Positions 10,660 to 19,011 of a stretch of 64,000 nt of DNA are shown here, one piece after another; position 1 is the stretch's first letter, and every line of letters begins with the position of its first letter. Both the position numbers and the translations under genes were made by a program. The DNA is from Chitinophaga costaii (GTDB taxonomy: Bacteria; Bacteroidota; Bacteroidia; Chitinophagales; Chitinophagaceae), in the NCBI RefSeq assembly GCF_900094705.1, contig NZ_FMAR01000007.1, forward strand, positions 62,001 through 126,000. The letters are read 5' to 3'. The notes below the pieces were generated by a model that ran no database searches, was not told the origin of the DNA, and saw nothing but the letters and a program-made list of their open reading frames with translations.

Positions 10660-13600
10660 ATACCGCGGAAGAAAATGAAGCCCAACACTTATTTGCAGGT
10701 GGGGGAACACTTGGAGCGCTAATGATGGCGAAAGATTGGGGGCAAACCAGCTTAGGCAATGTGGAAGAATGGCCGCAAAACTTAAAAACCTGTGTGCAAA
10801 TTATCCTCAATTCCCGCAAACCCATGTTTATATGGTGGGGAAAAGACCATATCCATTTATTTAATGATGCCCACCACCTCATGCGGGGTAATAAACAACC
10901 AATCGTTGTAGGTATTCCCGCCGCACAGGCATGGCCGGAGGGCTGGAAGTATTTAGGTGATCATGTTTCTGGCAACCTGCTCCATACAGAAAATAGTATA
11001 GATGAGGGGCTGCTTATTATTACCCATCGTAATGGTTATCTTGAAGAAACTTATTGCTCCTTTTCCTTGAGTGCCGTGCCGGGTAATGATGGTCTTCATG
11101 CCGGTATTATCTGCACCAACAGCGACGATACACAACGCATAATATACCAACGTCAACTTCACACCCTGCGCAACCTGAATAAAATTACGCTGGACCGCAT
11201 GGATAAAAGAACCGTTTTTCAAGCCACCATGAAAGTGCTGGCAGAAAATCCGGCAGACTTTCCCTTTGCCTGCCTGTACGAGACCGCTGTAAACTCCTCT
11301 CAAGCAACGTTGGTAAATTGTAATCCTCCCAGCTATGTAACAACCCTCTTCCCGGAAAAAGTGGACATCACTCGCGATAATACTCCCTGGCACTTGTGGC
11401 AGGTGATAAGCAGCGGCAAACAAGCCATTGCCCGCCAATTGCGCAGCCGGTATAAGGAGCTGCCCACAGGTCCTTGGCAGATGCCACCAGACGAAGCCCT
11501 CATCCTGCCCATCTTATGCAGTGGCCAGGCACAGCCCGCAGCAGTACTCATCGTTGGCCTGAATCCTTATCGTCCTTTAGACGATCCTTACCAAAGTTTT
11601 TTCCAACTGGTGGTTAATCAGCTAGCCAACAGCCTGTCTACTGTTTATTATAGCCAATCCAACAGTACCGGCACTGGTATACCAACCGCCATAGACCAGG
11701 ATAAAACGTTTTTTTTCAGCTATATGAGTCACAAATTTGGCTCCTTGATACCCCTTTTACTGAAACCATTAGACAACCTGCTCGCCCAGCCCAACGACAA
11801 CTCACAGGAATTCACACAAAATATTAAGTCCATATTGCGCAACACTTTGCGCGCCCTGCAGATGACCAACTATTTGCTAAATTTTAGCCGTAAGGAAGCA
11901 GGTAAGGCTACTGCGCAATTTTCACCAGTTGCCTTGGGCGATTTCACTACCTACCTGGCCAACAGCTTCCGCTCCGTAATAGAAAAGGCAGGCCTGAAAT
12001 ATGAGATATACTGTGAGCCTTCATCAGCGCCGGTATATGTGGAGATGGAAATGTGGGAAACCATTGTCCTGCACTTACTTTATAACGCTTATAAATATAC
12101 GTTGCAGGGAAAAATTTTGGTAACTATTCATTACGAGCAGCGCTTCGCCGTACTGAGGGTTACCGATACCGGGATAGGCATTCCCCATGAAGCAATGTCC
12201 CACATCTTTGAACGATTTCAACACGTAGGTCAAAGCACCAGCCGCACCCCGGAAGGTGAAGGCATTAGCCTTGCACTGGTAAAGGAACTGGTAAACCTGC
12301 ACGGCGGCAATACGCAGGTAAGCAGCACATTGGGTAAGGGAAGCGTTTTCACCGTAAGTATTCCAATGGGTGAAGCACATTTGTCTACTGCTCAGATCAT
12401 TCCTCCCCGCCCATCTTATCATACGCATTTGCAGGAATTGTTCCTGCGAGATACCTTTCATAATTTCCGGCCAGCCACCCCTCCACCGTCCACAACTTCT
12501 TCCGCAAATCCTTTGGTGCTACTGGTAGATGACAACGTAGATCTTCGTGCTGTTATGCAGCGGCTGCTGCTACCCCACACGCAAATTATTACTGCCGACA
12601 ATGGCCAGCAAGCCTTGGAAACCATCCAGCGGCAACGCCCCGATCTTGTAATCACCGACGTGGTAATGCCCGTGATGGACGGACTTACCTTGCTGCGTCA
12701 TCTCAAAGCCAATCATCACACCGCTTATATCCCCGTGATCCTCCTCTCAGCTGAAGACCACGAAGCGGCCCGTACGGAAGGATATGAACTTGGGGCAGAC
12801 GATTACCTCGTAAAACCATTTTCCGCCAAGGAACTGCTTGCCCGCGTATGCTCCCGGCTGAAAAGCAATAAGCCCCTTCGCTATACCAGTCACCAGTTGC
12901 ATAACATCTTCGAAAGGGCGCCCATGGCCATTGCGCTACTGGTGGGGCCCGATTTCCGGATGGAGGTGGTGAACGATAAGATGTTGGAAAATACTGGCCG
13001 TACCCACGAAGCATTAATTAACCGCCCTATGCTGGAAGCCATGCCCGAACTGAATGAACAAGGCATTGGCGCACTATTGCATGAGGCCTTTCAACACGGT
13101 AAAAGCGTACAGGCCAAAGAACGCCCCATCCTCCTGCTACGCGATGGCAAGAATACGGTCATGTATCATAGTTTTGTTTTTGAACCCTTCCGCGATGAAG
13201 CGGAAAGGGTGATAGGCCTGCTTGCTGTAGCCAATGATGTAACTGAACTGGTAAGATCGCGCGAAATGGCCCAACATAACGCCCAGGAAATGGAGAAAAT
13301 GGTGGAACAGCGCACCAGCGAACTGCAAAAGGCCAACGATACTTTATCACAAACCAATAAGGAATTAGAACAATTCGCTTACGTATCCAGCCACGACTTG
13401 CAGGAACCATTGCGAAAAATCCAAACTTTCTCCGACCTGCTATTGCAAAATAACAGCAATCCAAATTTTGAATCAGGCAAATACCTCCTGAAAATACACA
13501 ACGCCGCTTCCCGAATGTCTTCGCTGATAAAGGATCTGCTGTCCTTTTCCCGGGTGTCGCGCATGGGGGAATCATTTAAACCCACAGACCTGGAAGCCAT

Positions 13601-14057
13601 TCTGCGCAATGTGCGCAGTGATTACGAAGTAACTATCCGCGAAAAAGGTGCGGAGATCTATGCAGATCCATTGCCGGTCATTAATGCCATCCCGGTGCAG
13701 CTATCACAATTGTTCTCCAACATGGTAGGCAACTCGCTAAAATTTACCGAACAAGCGCCCCGCATTTACATACGTGCCATGGAAGCCACGCCTGCACAAC
13801 TGGCCCTGCAACCCTCGCTGAGCAAACAACAACGCTACCTGCGCCTGGAGTTCTCCGACAACGGAATTGGCTTTGACCAGTCTTATGCAGATCAGATTTT
13901 CACTATTTTCCAACGCCTCCACGACCGCCACACCTACCCGGGTACAGGCATAGGTTTGGCTATCTGTAAAAAAATTGTGCTGCATCATGGCGGTGCCATT
14001 TATGCACAATCCTCCGCCCAAAAAGGCGCCAGCTTCATCGTATTTCTGCCTTGGTAA
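10656..14057 (+). CDS. Hybrid histidine kinase with two kinase modules, a receiver and PAS
   Basis: 1133 aa, soluble (no TM helix seen). Order: PAS-like N-terminal domain (about 15-160); GAF-like region (170-335); first HisKA-like segment with H359 in SYMSHKFG, weakly conserved; first HATPase with N477 and DTGIGIP 504-510; receiver with D668 (VITDVVMP) and K720; PAS domain (745-865); coiled coil (865-905); second HisKA with H913 in SSHDLQEPLRK; and second HATPase with N1026, DNGIGF 1068-1073 and GTGIGL 1096-1101. It therefore carries two full transmitter units around an internal receiver. It overlaps the upstream response regulator by 4 nt. The signal is unknown, probably cytoplasmic or a ligand of the PAS/GAF domains. 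Confidence 0.93.
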   Translation: MNTAEENEAQHLFAGGGTLGALMMAKDWGQTSLGNVEEWPQNLKTCVQIILNSRKPMFIWWGKDHIHLFNDAHHLMRGNKQPIVVGIPAAQAWPEGWKYLGDHVSGNLLHTENSIDEGLLIITHRNGYLEETYCSFSLSAVPGNDGLHAGIICTNSDDTQRIIYQRQLHTLRNLNKITLDRMDKRTVFQATMKVLAENPADFPFACLYETAVNSSQATLVNCNPPSYVTTLFPEKVDITRDNTPWHLWQVISSGKQAIARQLRSRYKELPTGPWQMPPDEALILPILCSGQAQPAAVLIVGLNPYRPLDDPYQSFFQLVVNQLANSLSTVYYSQSNSTGTGIPTAIDQDKTFFFSYMSHKFGSLIPLLLKPLDNLLAQPNDNSQEFTQNIKSILRNTLRALQMTNYLLNFSRKEAGKATAQFSPVALGDFTTYLANSFRSVIEKAGLKYEIYCEPSSAPVYVEMEMWETIVLHLLYNAYKYTLQGKILVTIHYEQRFAVLRVTDTGIGIPHEAMSHIFERFQHVGQSTSRTPEGEGISLALVKELVNLHGGNTQVSSTLGKGSVFTVSIPMGEAHLSTAQIIPPRPSYHTHLQELFLRDTFHNFRPATPPPSTTSSANPLVLLVDDNVDLRAVMQRLLLPHTQIITADNGQQALETIQRQRPDLVITDVVMPVMDGLTLLRHLKANHHTAYIPVILLSAEDHEAARTEGYELGADDYLVKPFSAKELLARVCSRLKSNKPLRYTSHQLHNIFERAPMAIALLVGPDFRMEVVNDKMLENTGRTHEALINRPMLEAMPELNEQGIGALLHEAFQHGKSVQAKERPILLLRDGKNTVMYHSFVFEPFRDEAERVIGLLAVANDVTELVRSREMAQHNAQEMEKMVEQRTSELQKANDTLSQTNKELEQFAYVSSHDLQEPLRKIQTFSDLLLQNNSNPNFESGKYLLKIHNAASRMSSLIKDLLSFSRVSRMGESFKPTDLEAILRNVRSDYEVTIREKGAEIYADPLPVINAIPVQLSQLFSNMVGNSLKFTEQAPRIYIRAMEATPAQLALQPSLSKQQRYLRLEFSDNGIGFDQSYADQIFTIFQRLHDRHTYPGTGIGLAICKKIVLHHGGAIYAQSSAQKGASFIVFLPW

Positions 14058-14240
14058 GTTATTGCGCATAGCACTAACATGAACTACATGACGAAGGGTT
14101 TTGCACTAAACAGCACATATGCGCTGCCGCTACGCCCAGGAGTGGGGTAAATAGGTGGCAACGGCAGCAGGTTATTCACAAACCACTTCCAGCAATTGTA
14201 TTTTCTGTATTTTTAATTATTCCCCAAAAAAAGTTCTTTT

Positions 14241-14627
14241 ATGAAAAAAATAATGTTTTTCCTGGTTATTGGCAACAGCCTTCCTTTCATAGCTAAGGCT
14301 CAACTCGCTGCTACCCGCTGGACTGCTTCCGTAAATATTCCCGACCCCACCCCCTGTTACCTACAATTCGACAAAGACACCTTGCGGCTCTTTCCGGTAA
14401 GCACGCCAGGTAATGCCCTGGAAAGTATGAGCTACCAACTTCATAACGACACCATTACATTGGTTAAACTGGACGGTCAAAGCCCCTGCAGTGTTGGCAA
14501 CGCCGCACATTACAAAACCATCATATCAGAAAAGGAATTGAAGTTTTTACAACTGGACGATGCATGCGATGTGCGCATTCAGGTACTTTCAAACCAGACC
14601 TGGACTTCGTGGACTACCAGCAAATGA
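14241..14627 (+). CDS. Small secreted protein, unknown function
   Basis: 128 aa. The N-terminus MKKIMFFLVIGNSLPFIAKAQ is a signal peptide cleaved near AKA-Q. The mature part, about 107 aa, is beta-rich (TRWTASVNIP, LRLFPV, YQLHNDTITLVKLD) and has three cysteines. It resembles the small lipocalin-like or META-like periplasmic proteins common in Bacteroidota, but I cannot assign a family. It lies about 180 nt after the hybrid kinase and is probably an independent gene. Confidence 0.7.
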   Translation: MKKIMFFLVIGNSLPFIAKAQLAATRWTASVNIPDPTPCYLQFDKDTLRLFPVSTPGNALESMSYQLHNDTITLVKLDGQSPCSVGNAAHYKTIISEKELKFLQLDDACDVRIQVLSNQTWTSWTTSK

Positions 14628-15202
14628 TAGTCAAAAAAAACCGGCACATAGGCCGGGGCCTTTTGATGTCCGAGGGTTGTAACAATGGCACTATAAGGAT
14701 AATGGGCGTAAATAAACGTGCTCATTAACAGGACGCGGGGAGGCTCCACATGCTCCTTTGCATGCACTTCCTCCAGCATGCAGAGCGCCGCGCCTTACCT
14801 GTTCCTGCCGGGCCACCTCTTCGGGAGAGTTGGCCTGGGCCCAGCTTCAGATCAGGGATGGTTCAATAAGATGGCTTCCGGTGATAGTCGGATAATTACC
14901 TCAGTATAGCATTTGCACGCATGATGCAAGCGAAAAATAATTAATGGAATGTTGCCGGCGGGCAATAGCATAACCTCCAAAAAAGATGAGTAGTGTGTAT
15001 ATCCCGTAATGGTTTGTATAAAGGGCTGCAATGATAAATGTATTCCTGTGCAATGGCATGGAATTACCTCTTGGCTATATGGTTTGGGCCACCTTTATAC
15101 ATTGGACATTGGGTTTTACAGGTACAATGATAACAGCAATGCATGGCAATGTGATGGCGGGCGCTGTGTAAATATGGTAAAAGAATAATGAAATCGGGAT
15201 GC
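14628..15202. other. Long non-coding interval with one weak hairpin
   Basis: About 575 nt between convergent genes. Right after the secreted-protein stop is a hairpin, CCGGC (14641-14645) with GCCGG (14652-14656), followed by GGCC and TTTT, a possible weak terminator. The rest holds only short open frames without coding character (for example 14718-14909). Confidence 0.5.
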
Positions 15203-15598
15203 TCATTGTTTGCGGAGCGGCACCTTCCCTGCAATAAGCTCCATGGCTTTTTCCAAGCTCTCCACGTACATATCCGTATGCGGCTCCGCCAGTTTTTCAC
15301 ACTTCTCGCTGTACACAATCGCCACGGGAATGCGGGCCTTGTGCAAACGACTAATAGCGTCCTGAATGGCAATGCAGTGCTGAAATTCCATATCACTAAA
15401 ATCCACCACCAGGGCATTCAAAGCCCCATCCGTTAATACACGGGTGATCTTCGTTTTAATGAAATCGGCATCGTCATTGCCTAATGATCCTGGCTTGTGC
15501 GTCCCTGAAAATACTAAACGTCCTATACTAACATGATCATATTCCTTCATCACAAAATAGGAGGCTAATACGGTTACTGCTGCATAATGATGTGACAT
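15203..15598 (-). CDS. Unknown protein, STAS-like fold suspected
   Basis: 131 aa from the ATG at 15598. A GTG ten codons upstream (15628) is possible but less likely, and a later ATG at 15550 (MKEYDHVSIGRLVFSG) is also plausible. The segment ALVVDFSDMEFQHCIAIQDAISRLHKARIPVAIVY looks like the beta-alpha core of STAS or anti-sigma-antagonist proteins, but the usual phosphorylated Ser is not evident. No signal peptide. Isolated gene with no informative neighbours. Function unassigned. Confidence 0.55.
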   Translation of the reverse strand: MSHHYAAVTVLASYFVMKEYDHVSIGRLVFSGTHKPGSLGNDDADFIKTKITRVLTDGALNALVVDFSDMEFQHCIAIQDAISRLHKARIPVAIVYSEKCEKLAEPHTDMYVESLEKAMELIAGKVPLRKQ

Positions 15599-15887
15599 GA
15601 ATGGATGTGGGTTGATGAAAAGATACACCCTAATTTTTGTTTATGCAAGAGCTTGGCGCGTTTAAGCCCAAATCCAGTGTGCGCCCCACTTCCAGGCCAT
15701 ATGCATATACGCGAAATTTACATCAAAAAACAACATTTTTACAGGTGGTTGTATAATATATTAACAACAAAATCTACCATTGCCACCACGCATTCTAATT
15801 TTGTATCATGTTGATGATGGCTTTAAAATTTTTCCATTTGTCCCCTTAATGGCAATTGCGTATTTTGTATAAAACTAAACCCACGTT

Positions 15888-17159
15888 ATGCAATCACTAA
15901 AAATGGCCCCCCTGGTGGTTGCCTTACTCCTACTGCTTACCACTTCCACCCCTGCACAACAAATTCGCACCAGCGGCGCCCCCAATCCGGCTATAGACTA
16001 TCAGCGACTTACCCGGATAGACACCCTGATCCATACCTACCTGCGCAACAACTGGCTGAAAGGCCTGGTTACGCTGGTTGTAAAAGATAACCAGGTGGTG
16101 CAATACAAAGGCTACGGCAGCCTGGATACCCAAGGCAAAATACCCATGCCCAAAGATGCTTTATTCCGACTGGCATCCCAGTCTAAAGCCCTTGTTAGTA
16201 CCGCCATCCTTACCCTCTACGAGCAAGGAAAATTTACGCTGGACGAACCCATATGGCATTTCATCCCCGCCTTCCAACATCCCACGGTGCTGAACCAGTA
16301 TCATGCAGCAGATACCACCTACACTACCCTGCCGGCCAAACGGGAGATAACTTTCCGCGACCTGCTTACCCATACTTCCGGTATTGATTATCCCGTGATC
16401 GGCAGCCCGAATATGAAGGCCATTTACGCCAAAAACAACCTATCCAGCGGCCTTGGTGTAGTAGATCAAAATTTGCTGGAACGCATGCAAGTGCTGGCCA
16501 AATTGCCCCTGGCACACCAACCCGGAGAGCGGTGGACTTATGGCCTGAGCATAGACGTACTGGGCGCCCTGGTGGAAGTGATCAGTGGCAAAGACCTGGA
16601 AACCTACTTGCGCGAAACCATTTTTCAACCCCTGGGCATGAAAGATACTTACTTTAACGTACCTGCCGCAAAGGCCGGCCGCCTGGCCGCCGTGTATACG
16701 GAAGACTCCCTGCAACACGTTATCCCTATGACCGAAATAGCCGGCGTAGATCCTAACTACCCGCTGGCTAAAAAACATTATTTCTCCGGCGGCGCCGGAC
16801 TAACCGGCACTGCCTGGGATTATGCCATTTTCCTGCAAATGTTGCTTAACCATGGCACCTACAACGGCGCTAAAATCCTCTCTCCCCGCACCGTAGAGAT
16901 CATGACCAGCGGACAACTGGCATTTACCTTCAATGGGGCCGACAATTTTGGCCTGGGATTCGATATCACCAGCGACACCTCTGCAGCACGTAATCCACGC
17001 AATGCTGGCAGCTTTGCTTGGGGCGGCTATTTCGGCACCACTTATTGGGCAGACCCTAAGGCACATCTGATAGTGCTGATCATGACACAGCAATCGCCCA
17101 ACACACATTACGATTATTCATATAAGTTAGAAGAACTCATTTACCAAGCAATTCAATAG
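15888..17159 (+). CDS. Secreted serine hydrolase, beta-lactamase/DD-peptidase (class C) fold
   Basis: 423 aa with signal peptide (MQSLKMAPLVVALLLLLTTSTPAQ). The SxxK nucleophile motif is S97-Q-S-K100 (ALFRLASQSK), the second motif is Y218 (RWTYGLSIDVLG), and the third-motif region is WGGYFGTTYW near the C-terminus. This combination fits the 'beta-lactamase-related serine hydrolase/EstB' family, most members of which are esterases or D-amino-acid peptidases rather than true beta-lactamases. Acts in the periplasm. Followed about 110 nt later by a Crp/Fnr regulator on the same strand. Confidence 0.92.
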   Translation: MQSLKMAPLVVALLLLLTTSTPAQQIRTSGAPNPAIDYQRLTRIDTLIHTYLRNNWLKGLVTLVVKDNQVVQYKGYGSLDTQGKIPMPKDALFRLASQSKALVSTAILTLYEQGKFTLDEPIWHFIPAFQHPTVLNQYHAADTTYTTLPAKREITFRDLLTHTSGIDYPVIGSPNMKAIYAKNNLSSGLGVVDQNLLERMQVLAKLPLAHQPGERWTYGLSIDVLGALVEVISGKDLETYLRETIFQPLGMKDTYFNVPAAKAGRLAAVYTEDSLQHVIPMTEIAGVDPNYPLAKKHYFSGGAGLTGTAWDYAIFLQMLLNHGTYNGAKILSPRTVEIMTSGQLAFTFNGADNFGLGFDITSDTSAARNPRNAGSFAWGGYFGTTYWADPKAHLIVLIMTQQSPNTHYDYSYKLEELIYQAIQ

Positions 17160-17271
17160 GACATCTGTTTAAATAATTAAGTTTTTCAATAAATATTCTT
17201 AGATAAATCACTAATTTACCCACCGTTCAATAAATTACAATATACTGTAAAGTAAGTTTACACCGTCGGAA

Positions 17272-17967
17272 ATGAAGAAATTGAAGCAGGGTTGCGATCT
17301 GGCGACTTGTTTTTTATGTAAGCGCTGCCTGCCGGAATGGCTGCCCGCTGTGAATGCCAACCGGGAACACCTCCTGTATAAAAAAGGGGCTGCCCTATTC
17401 AGGGAGGGAGATCCTGTAACCGGCATATACTTCGTTTACAGTGGCACAGTGAAAGTGCATAAAAAATGGGGGGAGGAAAAAGAACTGATCGTGCGATTTG
17501 CTGCCGCCGGCGATATCGTAGGACACCGTGGCATTGGCAGTGAACAGTATTACCCTATTACCGCTACAGCCTTGGAGCCAGTGTCGGTATGCTTTATATC
17601 CCTTGACTTTTTTAACAGCTCGCTAAGGGTAAATCATCAATTACTATACGAACTTATGATGTTTTATGCCAGCGAGCTGCAACTGTCTGAAAAACAAATG
17701 CGCAACCTGGCACATATGCCGGTGAAAGGGCGGGTGGCCAATGCCTTGCTATTGCTCCAGGAAAAATTTGGCACCACCCCGGCAGGAAATATTGGCCTGT
17801 CTCTCAGCCGGCAAGACCTGGCCGCCTACGCCGGCACTACCTACGAAACCGTTTTCCGCCTGCTCACCGAACTGTCTGGCGAAGGCATTATACGACATAC
17901 GGGCCGCGACATACAGATCCTGGACGCTGCGCAATTGGCCGGCTTCACGCGGGCCACTCAAGGTTAA
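17272..17967 (+). CDS. Crp/Fnr-family transcription regulator with N-terminal Cys cluster
   Basis: 231 aa. Residues 8-19 hold four cysteines, CX4CX2CX2C (GCDLATCFLCKRC). Then a cyclic-nucleotide-binding-like barrel (about 30-140), a dimerisation helix, and a winged helix with recognition region LSRQDLAAYAGTTYETVFRLLTEL. The Cys spacing differs from E. coli FNR but could ligate an Fe-S cluster or a metal, making it a possible redox/oxygen sensor (inference). I recall similar CDLxxCFxC starts in other Bacteroidota Crp proteins. The stop is followed by a small 7-bp palindrome (18006-18023). Targets are unknown. Confidence 0.92.
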   Translation: MKKLKQGCDLATCFLCKRCLPEWLPAVNANREHLLYKKGAALFREGDPVTGIYFVYSGTVKVHKKWGEEKELIVRFAAAGDIVGHRGIGSEQYYPITATALEPVSVCFISLDFFNSSLRVNHQLLYELMMFYASELQLSEKQMRNLAHMPVKGRVANALLLLQEKFGTTPAGNIGLSLSRQDLAAYAGTTYETVFRLLTELSGEGIIRHTGRDIQILDAAQLAGFTRATQG

Positions 17968-18105
17968 ATAAAGAGAAGTTTTATACTACTCCACAGGAAA
18001 ACACGGCCCTATACCCATAGGGCAGGCATGCTTTACGTGCATATCCTGCTAAAAAAAGCATCAGGAAGACAACGTTTGCGGGCGCTTCGTCATAATACCA
18101 ATTGC

Positions 18106-18471
18106 TTATGCTTTTTTCCATTTATGATAAGTGAAATACGAAGTAAGCAATAAAACCAGCGCCACCATTACATTCACCTTGGCGCTTACCGGATCGCCAG
18201 ACACGGTGTGGGCAATGAGGGCCGAGATAAAGGTGATCGTAAACCCTGCGTAGGCCCACTCCTTTACGCGCGGCCCTACCTGCGGAATAAGCAATAGCAA
18301 CACTCCCAGTATCTTAGCCAGGCCCAGCTCCACGCGGAAATAGTCAGGATATCCCAAGTGTGCAAAACCCGTGGCTACCATGGGGTTCGTAAAATAGGAA
18401 TAGGCGGAAAATGCCATCATCAGGGATATCAGTATGGTGCTGATCCAATAGGTAATGTTTATAGCTTTCAT
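18106..18471 (-). CDS. DoxX-like integral membrane protein
   Basis: 121 aa with four TM helices: ISTILISLMMAFSAYSYF, LGLAKILGVLLLLIP, WAYAGFTITFISALIAH and VMVALVLLLTSYF. The order and length fit the DoxX/DoxD-like family. Role unknown; relatives are linked to quinone or redox processes. Divergent from the following lipoprotein gene. Confidence 0.88.
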   Translation of the reverse strand: MKAINITYWISTILISLMMAFSAYSYFTNPMVATGFAHLGYPDYFRVELGLAKILGVLLLLIPQVGPRVKEWAYAGFTITFISALIAHTVSGDPVSAKVNVMVALVLLLTSYFTYHKWKKA

Positions 18472-18597
18472 ATGGTGTTTTTAATTATAACAAAACTAGC
18501 AACATTCATTGCCCCTTGTTAGCCGTTATACCAAAGGATAGCGATAACCTTTATGATACTAAACATTCCAGGGACAGCTGATGAAGGACAAACTTTT

Positions 18598-18628
18598 TTT
18601 GCCGGCTGGGCCTGGCATTGTAACTTTA
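18598..18628 (+). promoter_or_regulatory. Promoter of the small lipoprotein gene
   Basis: TTTG (18598-18601), 19-nt spacer, TAACTTTA (18621-18628): a good match to the Bacteroidota -33/-7 pair (one mismatch in TAnnTTTG). The predicted start near 18634 lies 20 nt before the ATG at 18655, which supports that start over an in-frame ATG at 18553. Confidence 0.55.
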
Positions 18629-18654
18629 GCATCCGCTACACCCAACAAAACGCC

Positions 18655-18930
18655 ATGTACCTGAAACGAGTTATCTTTCCAGGCCTTGCTGCCAGCCTTG
18701 CCGCCTTTTCTCCGGCATGCACTTCTTCAGATCAACGCTCTATTAACGACGCCATTACCCAGCGCGAGCGGGATAAAGGTTACGTGATATATGACACCCG
18801 GGTGTTAAAAAAAACGGAGGAGCATAATCATGTGCATGTAATTTTCAAAACCGTTAATGGCGACAATAAAACCGTAATAGATACCGTAGACCTTGCCCGT
18901 ACTGGCGATGGGGAGCTGGTGCCGGAATAA
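18655..18930 (+). CDS. Small lipoprotein, unknown function
   Basis: 91 aa. The start at 18655 gives a lipoprotein signal MYLKRVIFPGLAASLAAFSPAC (Cys22). An upstream in-frame ATG at 18553 would place the predicted promoter inside the gene. The mature part is about 70 aa, charged, with beta-strand pattern (YVIYDTRVL, HVHVIFKTVNG). No recognised domain. A bidirectional terminator separates it from the convergent M3 peptidase. Confidence 0.7.
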   Translation: MYLKRVIFPGLAASLAAFSPACTSSDQRSINDAITQRERDKGYVIYDTRVLKKTEEHNHVHVIFKTVNGDNKTVIDTVDLARTGDGELVPE

Positions 18931-18946
18931 CTTATACAAAACAACT

Positions 18947-18986
18947 AAAAAAAATGGGCTAACCATCATGGTGGTAGCCCATTTTT
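18947..18986. terminator. Bidirectional terminator
   Basis: AAAAATGGGCT near 18950-18960 pairs with AGCCCATTTTT (18976-18986). A-runs on the left and T-runs on the right make it work on both strands. It sits between the convergent lipoprotein and M3 peptidase genes. Confidence 0.85.
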
Positions 18987-19011
18987 ATTGATCATAAATG
19001 TGAGGCAGCGC

